Of a DNA stretch of 64,000 bases, positions 46,888 to 55,108 are shown piece after piece. Position numbers and translations under genes: made by a program. The notes beneath the pieces were generated by a model, which was given only the letters and a program-made list of their open reading frames with translations, was not told the DNA's origin and searched no databases. Numbering within the stretch: the first letter of the stretch is position 1; every line of letters starts with the position of its first letter. Source of the DNA: Candidatus Daviesbacteria bacterium (GTDB lineage: Bacteria > Patescibacteria > Microgenomatia > Daviesbacterales > UBA10151); the NCBI GenBank assembly GCA_016176335.1, contig JACOXI010000004.1:62001-126000 (forward strand), given 5' to 3'.

Positions 46888-47802
46888 ATGGCTAATACCA
46901 GAGAACTTCGAAGAAGAATAAAATCTGTGAAAAATACCGCACAAATAACTCGCGCCATGCAGATGGTGGCAGCCACTAAAATGAGGAGGGCACAAAGTCA
47001 GGCCTTAAATGGCAGGCCGTACAATTTTAACCTGAATTATGCCTTGAGAAAGCTATTGCCTTTGGTGGATATTGGGTCTCACCCTCTGCTTTTAGGTAAT
47101 GATTGTAAAACTTACGGTGTAATTTTGCTTTCAACAGACAAGAGCCTTTGCGGGGCCTTAAATACTAATATTTTCAGGATGCTGACAACCTCTGTTCTAC
47201 CTTCTGACACTTATTTTTATACTGTTGGTAAAAAGGGGCGCCAATTTATTGCCAAAACAGGTAAAAATCTGGTGGCTGATTTTGAAAATCTTGATGTTGT
47301 GACATTCAGGCAGGCTGCACAACTTGCAAAATTGGTTATTAGTGCTTATTTGAATAAAGAAATCGGCGAGGCGTATCTTGCTTACCCGAATTTTATTTCA
47401 ACTTTACGGCAAGAACCCAGGCTGGTGAAGTTGTTGCCCGTCAGTATATCGGATATCGAATATCGTATATCGGAAGACAAAAACGATAAGCAAAGCTTGC
47501 GATCTAACGATCTAAAACGATTAACGATTAACGATAAACAAACTGGTGAGTTTCTTTTTGAACCTGACTCCTCTACCCTTTTGGATTTTACCTTAAACCA
47601 CTTTATACAAATTAAAATTTACCAGTCCCTTTTGGAAACAAAAGCTGCGGAGCACTCTGCCAGAATGGTGGCTATGCAAAATGCCACTGATAATGCTCTA
47701 GAACTTGTAGATGATTTGTCCTTAACTTATAATCAGACCCGCCAAAGCGCAATTACCACCGAAATTTTGGATATCACAACAGCGCAACTGGCTTTGGAGT
47801 AA
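46888..47802 (+). CDS. atpG: F-type ATP synthase subunit gamma
   Basis: The rotor shaft (304 aa). The N-terminal helix ELRRRIKSVKNTAQITRAMQMVAATKMRRAQ and the C-terminal helix AAEHSARMVAMQNATDNALELVDDLSLTYNQTRQSAITTEILDI are canonical, and the middle Rossmann-like domain is present. Residues about 186-218 are unusual: they are encoded by CGATTAACGAT-type words and include ISEDKNDKQSLRSNDLK. This lies in a variable surface region before EFLFEPDSSTLLDF, so the shaft itself should be intact. Confidence 0.94.
   Translation: MANTRELRRRIKSVKNTAQITRAMQMVAATKMRRAQSQALNGRPYNFNLNYALRKLLPLVDIGSHPLLLGNDCKTYGVILLSTDKSLCGALNTNIFRMLTTSVLPSDTYFYTVGKKGRQFIAKTGKNLVADFENLDVVTFRQAAQLAKLVISAYLNKEIGEAYLAYPNFISTLRQEPRLVKLLPVSISDIEYRISEDKNDKQSLRSNDLKRLTINDKQTGEFLFEPDSSTLLDFTLNHFIQIKIYQSLLETKAAEHSARMVAMQNATDNALELVDDLSLTYNQTRQSAITTEILDITTAQLALE
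47443..47540 (+). repeat. word repeat inside atpG
   Basis: Contains TATCGGATATCGAATATCG, AACGATTAACGATTAACGAT and a 21-nt stretch (47485-47505) whose reverse complement recurs exactly at 62096-62116 before pheS. It is in frame. Confidence 0.85.
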
Positions 47803-47803
47803 T

Positions 47804-49210
47804 ATGGGCAAAAACACAGGAAAAATTACACAAATAATATCAGCAGTAGTAGATTGCGAATTTGATCCAAAACAACTTCCTGCCATCTATCATGCGTTAA
47901 TCGTAGATCGTAAATCGTCTATCGGAAATGATAATCGAAAAACGATAAACGATAAACTAGTGTTGGAGGTGCAACAGCATTTAGGAGAGGGACAAGTCCG
48001 CTGTGTTGCCATGGGCTCAACAGACGGGCTTAAGCGTGGTAGCGCGGTTACTGACACAGGTGGTCCAATTTCCGTGCCTGTCGGAGAAGAAGTTTTAGGA
48101 AGATTATTTAATGTTTTAGGAGAAACAATTGATGGAAAAGGTACGGTCAAGGCCAAAAAACAGTTGCCAATTCACAGGTTTGCTCCCGCCTTTGAGGAGC
48201 AATCCCAAACATCCGAAGTTTTTGAAACAGGTATTAAGGTGATAGACCTTTTGGCACCATTTGTTAGAGGTGGTAAGGTGGGGCTTTTTGGAGGAGCCGG
48301 AGTTGGAAAAACTGTCATTATTCAGGAACTGATCAGAAACATTGCACAAGAACATGGTGGGTTTTCTGTTTTTGCAGGGGTTGGTGAGCGGACCCGTGAG
48401 GGAAATGATTTATATCACGAGATGATCCAGTCAGGGGTAATCAACAAAACTGCTATGGTTTTCGGACAGATGAATGAACCTCCCGGAGCCCGTTTAAGAG
48501 TTGGCCTTTCAGGTCTGACCATGGCAGAGTATTTCCGTGATGAGGGTGGGAAGGATGTCCTGCTTTTTATTGACAATATCTTTAGATTTTCTCAAGCAGG
48601 TTCGGAAGTATCTGCCCTGTTGGGTCGTATCCCCTCTGCCGTAGGATACCAGCCGACACTAGCTTCAGAGATGGGGCAATTGCAGGAAAGGATTACTTCC
48701 ACCAAAAAAGGATCTATCACTTCTGTTCAGGCAGTTTATGTACCGGCAGATGATTATACAGACCCGGCACCCGCCACCACCTTTGCTCATTTGGATTCCA
48801 CTATTGCGCTGGAGCGGGCTTTAACAGAACAGGGCCTCTACCCTGCTGTTGACCCGCTGGCCTCCTCATCCAGAGCCTTGTCACCGGAGATTGTAGGACA
48901 AGAACATTATGAGGTGGCTCAAGCAGTGCAAAAAGTTTTGCAAAGGTATAAGGATCTGCAGGATATTATTGCTATTTTGGGAATTGAGGAATTGTCTGAT
49001 GAGGATAAATTAACAGTGGCCAGAGCCAGAAAAATCCAAAGAATGTTAACCCAACCCCTCTTTGTGGCAGAAGCTTTCACAGGTAGAAAAGGGAAATATG
49101 TTTCCATTAAAGATACAGTTTCCGGATTCAAAGAAATTTTGGCAGGTAAACATGACGGGAAACCTGAACAAGCTTTTTATATGATAGGAACTATTGAGGA
49201 AGTTAAGTGA
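47804..49210 (+). CDS. atpD: F-type ATP synthase subunit beta
   Basis: The catalytic subunit of F1 (468 aa). Walker A is GGAGVGKTVIIQEL, and family blocks are VFAGVGERTREGNDLYHEM, MVFGQMNEPPGARLRVGL, LLFIDNIFRFSQAGSEVSALLGR and YVPADDYTDPAPATTF. The N-terminal beta-barrel has an altered loop: residues about 31-52 (IVDRKSSIGNDNRKTINDK) are written by CGATAAAC-type words, between HAL and LVLEVQQHLGEGQVR. It lies 1 base after atpG. The gene for epsilon does not follow directly. Confidence 0.95.
   Translation: MGKNTGKITQIISAVVDCEFDPKQLPAIYHALIVDRKSSIGNDNRKTINDKLVLEVQQHLGEGQVRCVAMGSTDGLKRGSAVTDTGGPISVPVGEEVLGRLFNVLGETIDGKGTVKAKKQLPIHRFAPAFEEQSQTSEVFETGIKVIDLLAPFVRGGKVGLFGGAGVGKTVIIQELIRNIAQEHGGFSVFAGVGERTREGNDLYHEMIQSGVINKTAMVFGQMNEPPGARLRVGLSGLTMAEYFRDEGGKDVLLFIDNIFRFSQAGSEVSALLGRIPSAVGYQPTLASEMGQLQERITSTKKGSITSVQAVYVPADDYTDPAPATTFAHLDSTIALERALTEQGLYPAVDPLASSSRALSPEIVGQEHYEVAQAVQKVLQRYKDLQDIIAILGIEELSDEDKLTVARARKIQRMLTQPLFVAEAFTGRKGKYVSIKDTVSGFKEILAGKHDGKPEQAFYMIGTIEEVK
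47896..47958 (+). repeat. word repeat inside atpD
   Basis: GCGTTAATCGTAGATCGTAA, ATCGTCTATCGGAAATGAT and AACGATAAACGATAAAC words, in frame in the N-terminal barrel of subunit beta. The same words occur in trmD and atpG. Confidence 0.85.
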
Positions 49211-49237
49211 AGGTACTACAAGTTTGTACTTAAGGAG

Positions 49238-49780
49238 TTAATTTGGTTTATTTGGAGATCTTTTTCCGTAAAGCATCCTGTGAAGTCCTAAGGCAGCTAC
49301 TGTACCTAAAGTATAAGCTACAAAATCATAAGGATCATAAACGTATTTATTCCCGTCTATTTCAAGAACATTTTGGGTCTTTTGTTCTGCCAGATATTGT
49401 AAACCTTCAAAAGCAAATGATAATCCTGTTGCCAAGAAGATATTTTTTCTGCTTTTGAAAAATTCGACTCTTGAGGGAGAGAAGATACCTTGAGTGAGTA
49501 ACCACCATACAGATGGCCCTAAAAAGTCATGACCATAAGAACTGAAAAGTTCGATATGATGCATATCGTATCTTTTGGAAAAATAATCAAGAGTTACTAA
49601 GCCCAGGGTTAACAACATAAGCCTTCCTATACCTCTTGAAGGTTGTTCGATAGGTATTAAAGGGGTGAGGTTACTTTCCATTGGTCTTCTACTGACATCT
49701 CCCCGATATCCTACTGGCTGACGAGCCAAAGCTATTCTTTTCGGTCTCTTTTCTCTCTTCCAGGCTGGTCTTTCTGACAT
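49238..49780 (-). CDS. uncharacterised membrane protein
   Basis: A protein of about 180 aa from ATG 49780 (TAATAT 8 nt upstream). A basic N-terminus (SERPAWKREKRPKRIALARQ) is followed by several hydrophobic stretches (IGRLMLLTLGLVTLDYF, GPSVWWLLTQGIF, NIFLATGLSFAFEGLQYLA). Its C-terminal part (YDPYDFVAYTLGTVAALGLHRM) is reminiscent of small integral membrane proteins of the VanZ/YjfL-like kind, but the match is too weak to name. It is the first of three minus-strand genes that separate atpD from atpC. Confidence 0.5.
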   Translation of the reverse strand: MSERPAWKREKRPKRIALARQPVGYRGDVSRRPMESNLTPLIPIEQPSRGIGRLMLLTLGLVTLDYFSKRYDMHHIELFSSYGHDFLGPSVWWLLTQGIFSPSRVEFFKSRKNIFLATGLSFAFEGLQYLAEQKTQNVLEIDGNKYVYDPYDFVAYTLGTVAALGLHRMLYGKRSPNKPN

Positions 49781-49817
49781 ATTAGCGAATATTAACACAA
49801 AATACCTCAAAGGAGGA

Positions 49818-50288
49818 TTATGCAGCTTTCTTTAGAACAGCCGGTGCTTGAAGATACGGGTTGGAAGTTTGATCTGTTGCCTCTTTCGGCTGATTCGGAT
49901 GTTGGTTCACGGAAGATATAGCAGTTTGTTCGGGCAATCTTCCGGTAATCAAGACATGTCCCCTTTCCTGCCATAACTGTACACTATCTGGGCCGATAAT
50001 CAGCTCTCCTACTTTGCCTTCAGTATCTTTTAACGGTGCTGTTACTTCCACACTCTCAACTGTATCTCCTCTTTCTATGGCTGATCTGACCAATATTCCA
50101 ACAGGCCAGTTGAGTCTATCAATGATTGCCGCAACTCTTCCCCATTGTCCTAAATCAGATGAACTAGTAAATATTCTTGAATTCCTGATGGTTGCCAAAG
50201 ATGTGCCTTGAGGAATCTCTGCAGGTTCAGGTACTCTGGCACTGGTGATTGTTTGAAAATTAATAATCTGCCCTTTGTTGATTTCCAT
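49818..50288 (-). CDS. uncharacterised protein
   Basis: I do not recognise it. From ATG 50288 the protein has 156 aa. It contains beta-rich, well-folded-looking segments (VAAIIDRLNWPVGILVRSAIERGDTVESVEVTAPL, VGELIIGPDSVQLWQERGHVLITGRL) and a Pro/Gln-rich, probably disordered tail. TAGAAT lies 7 nt before the ATG on the minus strand. It lies 19 bases from the carbonic-anhydrase-like gene. Confidence 0.5.
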   Translation of the reverse strand: MEINKGQIINFQTITSARVPEPAEIPQGTSLATIRNSRIFTSSSDLGQWGRVAAIIDRLNWPVGILVRSAIERGDTVESVEVTAPLKDTEGKVGELIIGPDSVQLWQERGHVLITGRLPEQTAISSVNQHPNQPKEATDQTSNPYLQAPAVLKKAA

Positions 50289-50307
50289 GGGGGGTATTCT
50301 ACTCCAA

Positions 50308-50673
50308 TTAGACAATATGTTCAAACGTCCCGTCTAAATGAAGGTAGTAAGTTGCTACTTCTAAATTTGGAAATTGTTCCGAAATTTGCTTTTTTACCTG
50401 TTGCAAATCCCTGACATGGTGGTCAATATGTCCCTTTGGTCCGTATGCTCCGCAATCTTCATGATTGATTATGACAGCTTTTTTGATGTGGTGAAGCCTG
50501 TTGGCTACCTCTATTTGAGATAAAATTGTATCTGAATTCTTAGCTGCTCCGGCAAAAGCACCCCGATCATAAGTGTTAGGCTGAAAATTTTCCTCCAGCC
50601 ATTTGTGGATATATTCCTGGAATCTAAAGTCTATACAAGTAATGACAATTGCTTCACAACTATGATTGTTCAT
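50308..50673 (-). CDS. small beta-carbonic-anhydrase-like protein
   Basis: A 121-aa protein with the zinc-site pattern of beta-class carbonic anhydrases: Cys and the Asp-Arg dyad in VITCIDFRFQEY, and His-x-x-Cys in IINHEDCGAYG. Length is about half that of typical enzymes (around 200 aa), so the C-terminal helices are absent. Active-site residues are all present, so hydration of CO2 is possible but unproven. From ATG 50673, TATTAT lies 7 nt upstream, overlapping the divergent atpC promoter. Confidence 0.72.
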   Translation of the reverse strand: MNNHSCEAIVITCIDFRFQEYIHKWLEENFQPNTYDRGAFAGAAKNSDTILSQIEVANRLHHIKKAVIINHEDCGAYGPKGHIDHHVRDLQQVKKQISEQFPNLEVATYYLHLDGTFEHIV

Positions 50674-50694
50674 TATTGGTATAATACTACAAGT
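50674..50694. promoter_or_regulatory. bidirectional promoter, carbonic anhydrase and atpC
   Basis: An extended -10 TGGTATAAT (50677-50685) lies 9 nt before the atpC ATG. Its complement gives TATTAT 7 nt before the minus-strand ATG at 50673, so the two transcription starts face away from a shared AT-rich element. Confidence 0.5.
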
Positions 50695-51105
50695 ATGGCT
50701 CAATTACACTTAAAGGTAGTCACTCCGGAAAAGCTTATTTTTGATGAAGAGGTTAGTCAAATTAATGTTTCCACCGATCAAGGGCAAATTGGCATACTTC
50801 CCAATCATGCCAATTTAATGGCTAAACTTAAACCAGGTGAGTTAGTTATAAAAAAAGGGGGAAAGACAGATACTTTGGCTGTTGGGGATGGTTTTTTACA
50901 GGTTGCGGATAATGTGTTAACTGTGATGACTGATTTGGCTACCTTTGAGCAAGATATAGATGAGCGGGCTCAAGAGGAGGCTAAAAAAAGGGCCGAGCAA
51001 GCCTTGGAGCAAACATTGTCTGATGAAGAATATGCGGAAACTTTGGCTGCCTTGGAAAAATCCCTGGCCCAACTTCGCATCAAACGCAGACACAGGGTCA
51101 GGTAG
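50695..51105 (+). CDS. atpC: F-type ATP synthase subunit epsilon
   Basis: The regulatory epsilon subunit of F1 (136 aa). The beta-sandwich domain has LHLKVVTPEKLIFDEEVSQINVSTDQGQIGILPNHANLMAKL and GFLQVADNVLTVMTD; the helical hairpin follows, ending with a basic tail. A longer ORF start at 50605 overlaps the divergent gene and is not supported by conservation. It normally follows atpD; here it is about 1.5 kb away with its own promoter, separated by three minus-strand genes. Confidence 0.92.
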   Translation: MAQLHLKVVTPEKLIFDEEVSQINVSTDQGQIGILPNHANLMAKLKPGELVIKKGGKTDTLAVGDGFLQVADNVLTVMTDLATFEQDIDERAQEEAKKRAEQALEQTLSDEEYAETLAALEKSLAQLRIKRRHRVR

Positions 51106-51130
51106 ATTGGTAATTAATCTCTTCCCGTTA

Positions 51131-51143
51131 TACAATTATCTAC
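51131..51143 (+). promoter_or_regulatory. -10 box of the GT2 cluster
   Basis: TACAAT (51131-51136), inside TATACAAT, lies 7 nt before the ATG at 51144, the near-leaderless layout seen repeatedly in this window. Confidence 0.4.
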
Positions 51144-52097
51144 ATGTCAAGTTCAGTCAAGCCGGACCTGTCAATTATTATTCTCAATTACAATGTCAAG
51201 GATCTTTTATTAAACTGCTTAGATTCTATTTTTAAAAACAAAACTAAAGAGGATAACTGGCAAATTATTGTGGTGGATAATGCATCTAAGGATGGCTCGG
51301 TGGAGGCTGTAAAGGAAAAATATGGTAGCCCTTCGACGAAGTTTATCCCGAGCGAAGTCGAGGGACTCCGGGTAGATTTGATTGAGAATCAATCAAATCT
51401 AGGATTTGCTCAAGGGAATAATGCAGCAATTCCAAAAGCAAAAGCGCCTGTGATTTTGTTTTTAAATCCGGATACAGTAGTGGTAAATGGAGCTATCAGT
51501 AAGTCACTTAAGTTTCTTATGAGCAATCCGGATATGGGAGCCCTGACCTGCCGTGTTGAGTTACCAGATGGAAGGCTGGATTATTCCTGTCACCGGGGTT
51601 TTCCTACTCCATGGAATGCTTTTTGCTATTTTAGTGGTCTTTCTAAAATTTTCCCCCACTCCTCTTTTTTTGCAAGATACACTGCATCTTATCTTGATAC
51701 CAATAAAACCCATGAGATAGATTGTTTAACAGGAGCATTTTTGATGGTCAGAACAATTGCCGGGGAGCAGATAAACTGGTGGGACAAAGATTATTTTTGG
51801 AACGGAGAGGATATTGAATTCTGCTTTTCTTTAAAAGAGAAGGGCTGGAAAATTTATTTCTATCCTGAAGTAAAAATCATTCACTATAAAGGTTCATCTT
51901 CCGGTTTATGGAATACCGCAGCAAGTAGGGTTTCCCACCAAGTGCGTATGACTTCGGCTACTCATGCAGTCTCTGCCATGAGAATTTTTTATATAAAGCA
52001 CTACTATAAAAATTACCCTCCGCTGCTACGGGATCTCATACTTTTGGGAATCAAATCATTGGAACATTACAGAAAATTTAAGATTATGATGGGCTAA
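51144..52097 (+). CDS. GT2 glycosyltransferase, rhamnosyltransferase-like
   Basis: A GT-A transferase (317 aa). Motifs are LSIIILNYNVKDLLLNCLDS, VVDNASKDGSVEAV, LFLNPDTVV and the C-terminal acidic/aromatic block GEDIEFCFSLKEKGWKIYFYPEVKIIHYKGSSSG. It should add a sugar to a polysaccharide or lipid-linked chain. Residues about 63-77 (SPSTKFIPSEVEG) come from a TTCGACTTCGCTC-family repeat placed in frame in a loop after the first beta-alpha unit. It is the first of three tandem GT2 genes. Confidence 0.85.
   Translation: MSSSVKPDLSIIILNYNVKDLLLNCLDSIFKNKTKEDNWQIIVVDNASKDGSVEAVKEKYGSPSTKFIPSEVEGLRVDLIENQSNLGFAQGNNAAIPKAKAPVILFLNPDTVVVNGAISKSLKFLMSNPDMGALTCRVELPDGRLDYSCHRGFPTPWNAFCYFSGLSKIFPHSSFFARYTASYLDTNKTHEIDCLTGAFLMVRTIAGEQINWWDKDYFWNGEDIEFCFSLKEKGWKIYFYPEVKIIHYKGSSSGLWNTAASRVSHQVRMTSATHAVSAMRIFYIKHYYKNYPPLLRDLILLGIKSLEHYRKFKIMMG
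51329..51372 (+). repeat. TTCGAC...GAAGTCGAGGG repeat inside a GT2 gene
   Basis: CCCTTCGACGAAGTTTATCC followed by CGAGCGAAGTCGAGGGACTC, an inverted-repeat element in frame that codes for FIPSEVEG. Related to the murC copy at 11051-11094. Confidence 0.75.
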
Positions 52098-52100
52098 AAT

Positions 52101-53009
52101 ATGGACATTTCAATTATCATATTAAGTTATAACACACAAGAGATTACTGATAAGTGTTTAAGAAGACTGCAGTTGTCACGCGTCAATTGTCAGAAAAAGC
52201 TCAAAAATAAAATCGAAGTCATTGTTTTGGATAATGCGTCATCGGACGGTTCGGTGGAGATGATAAAAAAGAACCACCCTTGGGTAAAACTGATTGTTTC
52301 CAAAGAAAACACCGGCTTTTCCAAAGGGAACAATATTGCCATGAAAAAAGTAAAGAATCCGTTCATCTTACTTTTAAATTCAGATGTTTATTTGGAAGAA
52401 GAAAGTTTATACAAAACACTTGCCTATTTTAGGGTCAATTTAAATTGTGATCTGTTGGGGGCAAGATTAAACTTTGTGTCGGGTAAGTTGCAGCCGAGCA
52501 GTGGGAATTTGCCAAATCCTGTTAATATTGTTTTTTGGATTTTGGGGTTAAGTTTGCTTCCAATCATTGGCAGTATCATCCCCCCTTTCCATCCTAAAAA
52601 CAAAGGCTTTTTTTCTAAAGCTCATCAGGTTGGCTGGGTGATGGGAGCTTTTTTTGCTTTTAAACAGGAAGTTTTTGAGAAAACTCACGGGTTTGATGAA
52701 AATTTATTCATGCATATGGAGGAAATTGAGTGGTGTAAAAGGATTTCTGACTACGGATTTAAGATTTGGTATGTGCCGCAGGTGGAAGTAGTACACCTTC
52801 ATGGGGCCTCAACTAATTTTGATTTAGGAAAGAGCTTTTTAAATGAGCTGAAGGGCGTCAAATATTACCTGCAAAAGTATTACCGCAATTTTTATTTGCC
52901 AGTTAAATTATTTTTAATTTTGGGTCTTGTTTTGAGAATTATAGCCTTTTCCTTATTAGGTAAAACCAAAAGAGCCAGAGTATATGTGGATGGGCTAACG
53001 GTGATTTAA
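52101..53009 (+). CDS. GT2 glycosyltransferase
   Basis: A second GT-A transferase of the same type (302 aa). It has ISIIILSYNTQEITDKCL, VLDNASSDGSVEMI, LLLNSDVYLEE and the MHMEEIEWCKRISDYGFKIWYVPQVEVVHLHGASTNF block. A C-terminal hydrophobic segment (LFLILGLVLRIIAFSLLG) may associate with the membrane. It starts 3 bases after the previous gene, so the two are co-translated. Confidence 0.85.
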   Translation: MDISIIILSYNTQEITDKCLRRLQLSRVNCQKKLKNKIEVIVLDNASSDGSVEMIKKNHPWVKLIVSKENTGFSKGNNIAMKKVKNPFILLLNSDVYLEEESLYKTLAYFRVNLNCDLLGARLNFVSGKLQPSSGNLPNPVNIVFWILGLSLLPIIGSIIPPFHPKNKGFFSKAHQVGWVMGAFFAFKQEVFEKTHGFDENLFMHMEEIEWCKRISDYGFKIWYVPQVEVVHLHGASTNFDLGKSFLNELKGVKYYLQKYYRNFYLPVKLFLILGLVLRIIAFSLLGKTKRARVYVDGLTVI

Positions 53010-53028
53010 CATTTATGATTTACGATTT

Positions 53029-54798
53029 ATGAAAATAGCGATAATTACCCTAAATTATAACGGCAAGATCAACACACTGGAGCTTTTGGAATCGTTGGGG
53101 AAGCTGGATTCTCACGACTTTGAGCTGAAAACTATTGTTTTGGACAATGCTTCCTCCGATAGTAGTGTTTCCACTATCAAGAAAGCATTTCCCAAGGTAG
53201 ATATCCTGCAAACCGGCATTAATCTAGGTTTTGGGGGGGGCTACAACAAGGGCTTTGAATATGCATCAATTTGGGGAGCGGATTATTTTTTTGTTATTAA
53301 TAATGACTCAAAAATTGACGGCCCCCACATCTTGCAAAAACTGATTGATGTGGCCGCAGAAAGTCCCCAAATAGGAATAGTTGCACCCAAAATCTTGTTT
53401 GAAAAAGGATTTGAGTTTCATAAAGAAAGATATTCAAAAGATGAATTAGGTAAAGTTATATGGTTTGGGGGAGGCTCATTTGACTGGGATAATATTAAGT
53501 CGGTTCACAGGGGTATAGATCAGGTAGACCACGGTGAATATGATGTTGTCGAAGAAACGGAATTTGTATCTGGCGCGTGCTTTTTAATTAAAAAAGAGGT
53601 TTTGGAAAAAGCAGGAGGATTTGACGGAGACTATTTTCTGTATTTTGAGGATGCGGATCTTTGCCAAAGAGTTTCCAGGATCGGTTTTAAATTATACTTT
53701 TGCGGGAAGACTCAAATTTATCATAAAGTTTCCCAATCAACAGGTATAGGTTCAATTATCACTGATTATTACCATACCAGAAATAGGCTGATTTTCGGGA
53801 TGAAGTATGCCAAAAACAGGACTAAATTTGCCTTACTTCGGGAAGCGTTAGGGCTGTTTTTATTTGGAAGACCGGCCCAAAGGCAAGGTGTCTTGGATTA
53901 CTATTTGGGAATTAAGGGAGGTAAGGCAGAGTTAATGGATGTGAAAGCTCAACCCTCGTATCCGCTTAGACTTTCCATAGGGATTGTCAATTACAATACC
54001 CCTAATTTAACAAAGAAACTTTTACAAAGCATTTTTATTAAAAGTTCGGGATATGATCCAAAAATCATGGAGGTGATTGTTTTGGATAATGGATCAACGG
54101 AGAACTTAAGGGAAGTTATCAGACAGTTTTTACCCAAGATTAAATATATACAAAATACCCAAAATGAAGGTTTTTCCAAAGGATATAACAAGACAATCCG
54201 CTACTCCCTGGGGCAGTATTATTTAATGCTTAACTCGGACATTGAGGTAATTGATGATTCTCTACCAAAGCTTATTAAAGCAGCAGATGAGTTTAACGGT
54301 GAAGCTGTTTTAGGAGGAAAATTAATTTTCCCGGACAGCTCAAAACAGGATTCAGCTTTCCATTTACCAACAATATGGGGCGCTCTTAAAGAATATTTTT
54401 TAGCACAAAAAGGCTCCTATTTTATGTATGAACCTAAAAGTGATCAACCCTCCCAAGTGGAAGGATTAGTTATGGCATGCTTTTTAATTCCTAAAAAGAT
54501 CTTACAAAAGGTGGGCCTTTTGGATGAGGAAACTTTTATTTTCTTTGAAGACATTGAATACTGCAAAAGACTGAAACAGATGGGGGTGCCAATTTATTTT
54601 GTGCCATCTGCCAAATTTACTCACCATCATGGAGCCTCCACCAAAAAAATAGGTCAAGAAAAAGCCTATGGCCTTTTACAAAAAGGAGCAGAGCATTATC
54701 ATGGAAAAATTTATTATAAATTACTTACCTTTGTTCTTCAATTGGGTCAAAAGTTAGGTAGGGTTAAAACTCCAGTTTCCAGGTGGACTAAGGATTGA
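53029..54798 (+). CDS. tandem-domain GT2 glycosyltransferase
   Basis: A 589-aa protein with two complete GT2 domains. The first (about 1-290) has IAIITLNYNGKINTLELLES, VLDNASSDSSV, FVINNDSKIDG and YFLYFEDADLCQRVSRIGFKLYFCGKTQIYHKVSQSTG. The second (about 310-589) has LSIGIVNYNTPNLTKKLL, VLDNGSTENLREV, LMLNSDIEVIDD and FIFFEDIEYCKRLKQMGVPIYFVPSAKFTHHHGAST. A fused pair suggests a processive or two-linkage transferase for a surface polymer. An ATTTATGATTTACG word repeat overlaps its start. Confidence 0.85.
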   Translation: MKIAIITLNYNGKINTLELLESLGKLDSHDFELKTIVLDNASSDSSVSTIKKAFPKVDILQTGINLGFGGGYNKGFEYASIWGADYFFVINNDSKIDGPHILQKLIDVAAESPQIGIVAPKILFEKGFEFHKERYSKDELGKVIWFGGGSFDWDNIKSVHRGIDQVDHGEYDVVEETEFVSGACFLIKKEVLEKAGGFDGDYFLYFEDADLCQRVSRIGFKLYFCGKTQIYHKVSQSTGIGSIITDYYHTRNRLIFGMKYAKNRTKFALLREALGLFLFGRPAQRQGVLDYYLGIKGGKAELMDVKAQPSYPLRLSIGIVNYNTPNLTKKLLQSIFIKSSGYDPKIMEVIVLDNGSTENLREVIRQFLPKIKYIQNTQNEGFSKGYNKTIRYSLGQYYLMLNSDIEVIDDSLPKLIKAADEFNGEAVLGGKLIFPDSSKQDSAFHLPTIWGALKEYFLAQKGSYFMYEPKSDQPSQVEGLVMACFLIPKKILQKVGLLDEETFIFFEDIEYCKRLKQMGVPIYFVPSAKFTHHHGASTKKIGQEKAYGLLQKGAEHYHGKIYYKLLTFVLQLGQKLGRVKTPVSRWTKD

Positions 54799-54811
54799 GG
54801 CAAATTGGATC

Positions 54812-54842
54812 TTGACAAACCTTATACTGTTATCCTTATAAT
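54812..54842 (+). promoter_or_regulatory. promoter before the small membrane protein
   Basis: TTGACA (54812-54817), a 19-nt spacer and TATAAT (54837-54842), 17 nt before the ATG at 54860. It is the strongest consensus match in the window. Confidence 0.6.
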
Positions 54843-54859
54843 AGAATTAATAGACCAAA

Positions 54860-55105
54860 ATGAATCAAAAAGGAGTAGTTGCCCTAGCTGTCCCTTTACT
54901 TTTTCTGCTGATTGCAACAGTTGTGGTTTTTATCCTCGTTTCTCAAGGTATTATAAAAATACCTCTTAAAAATATAAATTTGCCTGGAGTAAAAAAAGAG
55001 GCTACTGTCTCTTTACAAACTCAATATCAAAACCCCTTTGATAAAAGTGCTCAATATGTTAACCCCTTTTCCGAGTACAAAAATCCATTTGATAATTTGA
55101 AATAA
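54860..55105 (+). CDS. small membrane protein with secreted Asn/Pro-rich tail
   Basis: An 81-aa protein with a single N-terminal membrane helix (GVVALAVPLLFLLIATVVVFILVSQGII) after MNQK, which also resembles a class III prepilin leader (K-G then a hydrophobic helix), though Glu5 is missing. The C-terminal part repeats the motif NPFDK / NPFSEYKNPFDN. I do not recognise the family. It lies 3 bases before the secreted Cys-rich protein gene and shares its promoter. Confidence 0.55.
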   Translation: MNQKGVVALAVPLLFLLIATVVVFILVSQGIIKIPLKNINLPGVKKEATVSLQTQYQNPFDKSAQYVNPFSEYKNPFDNLK

Positions 55106-55108
55106 AAA

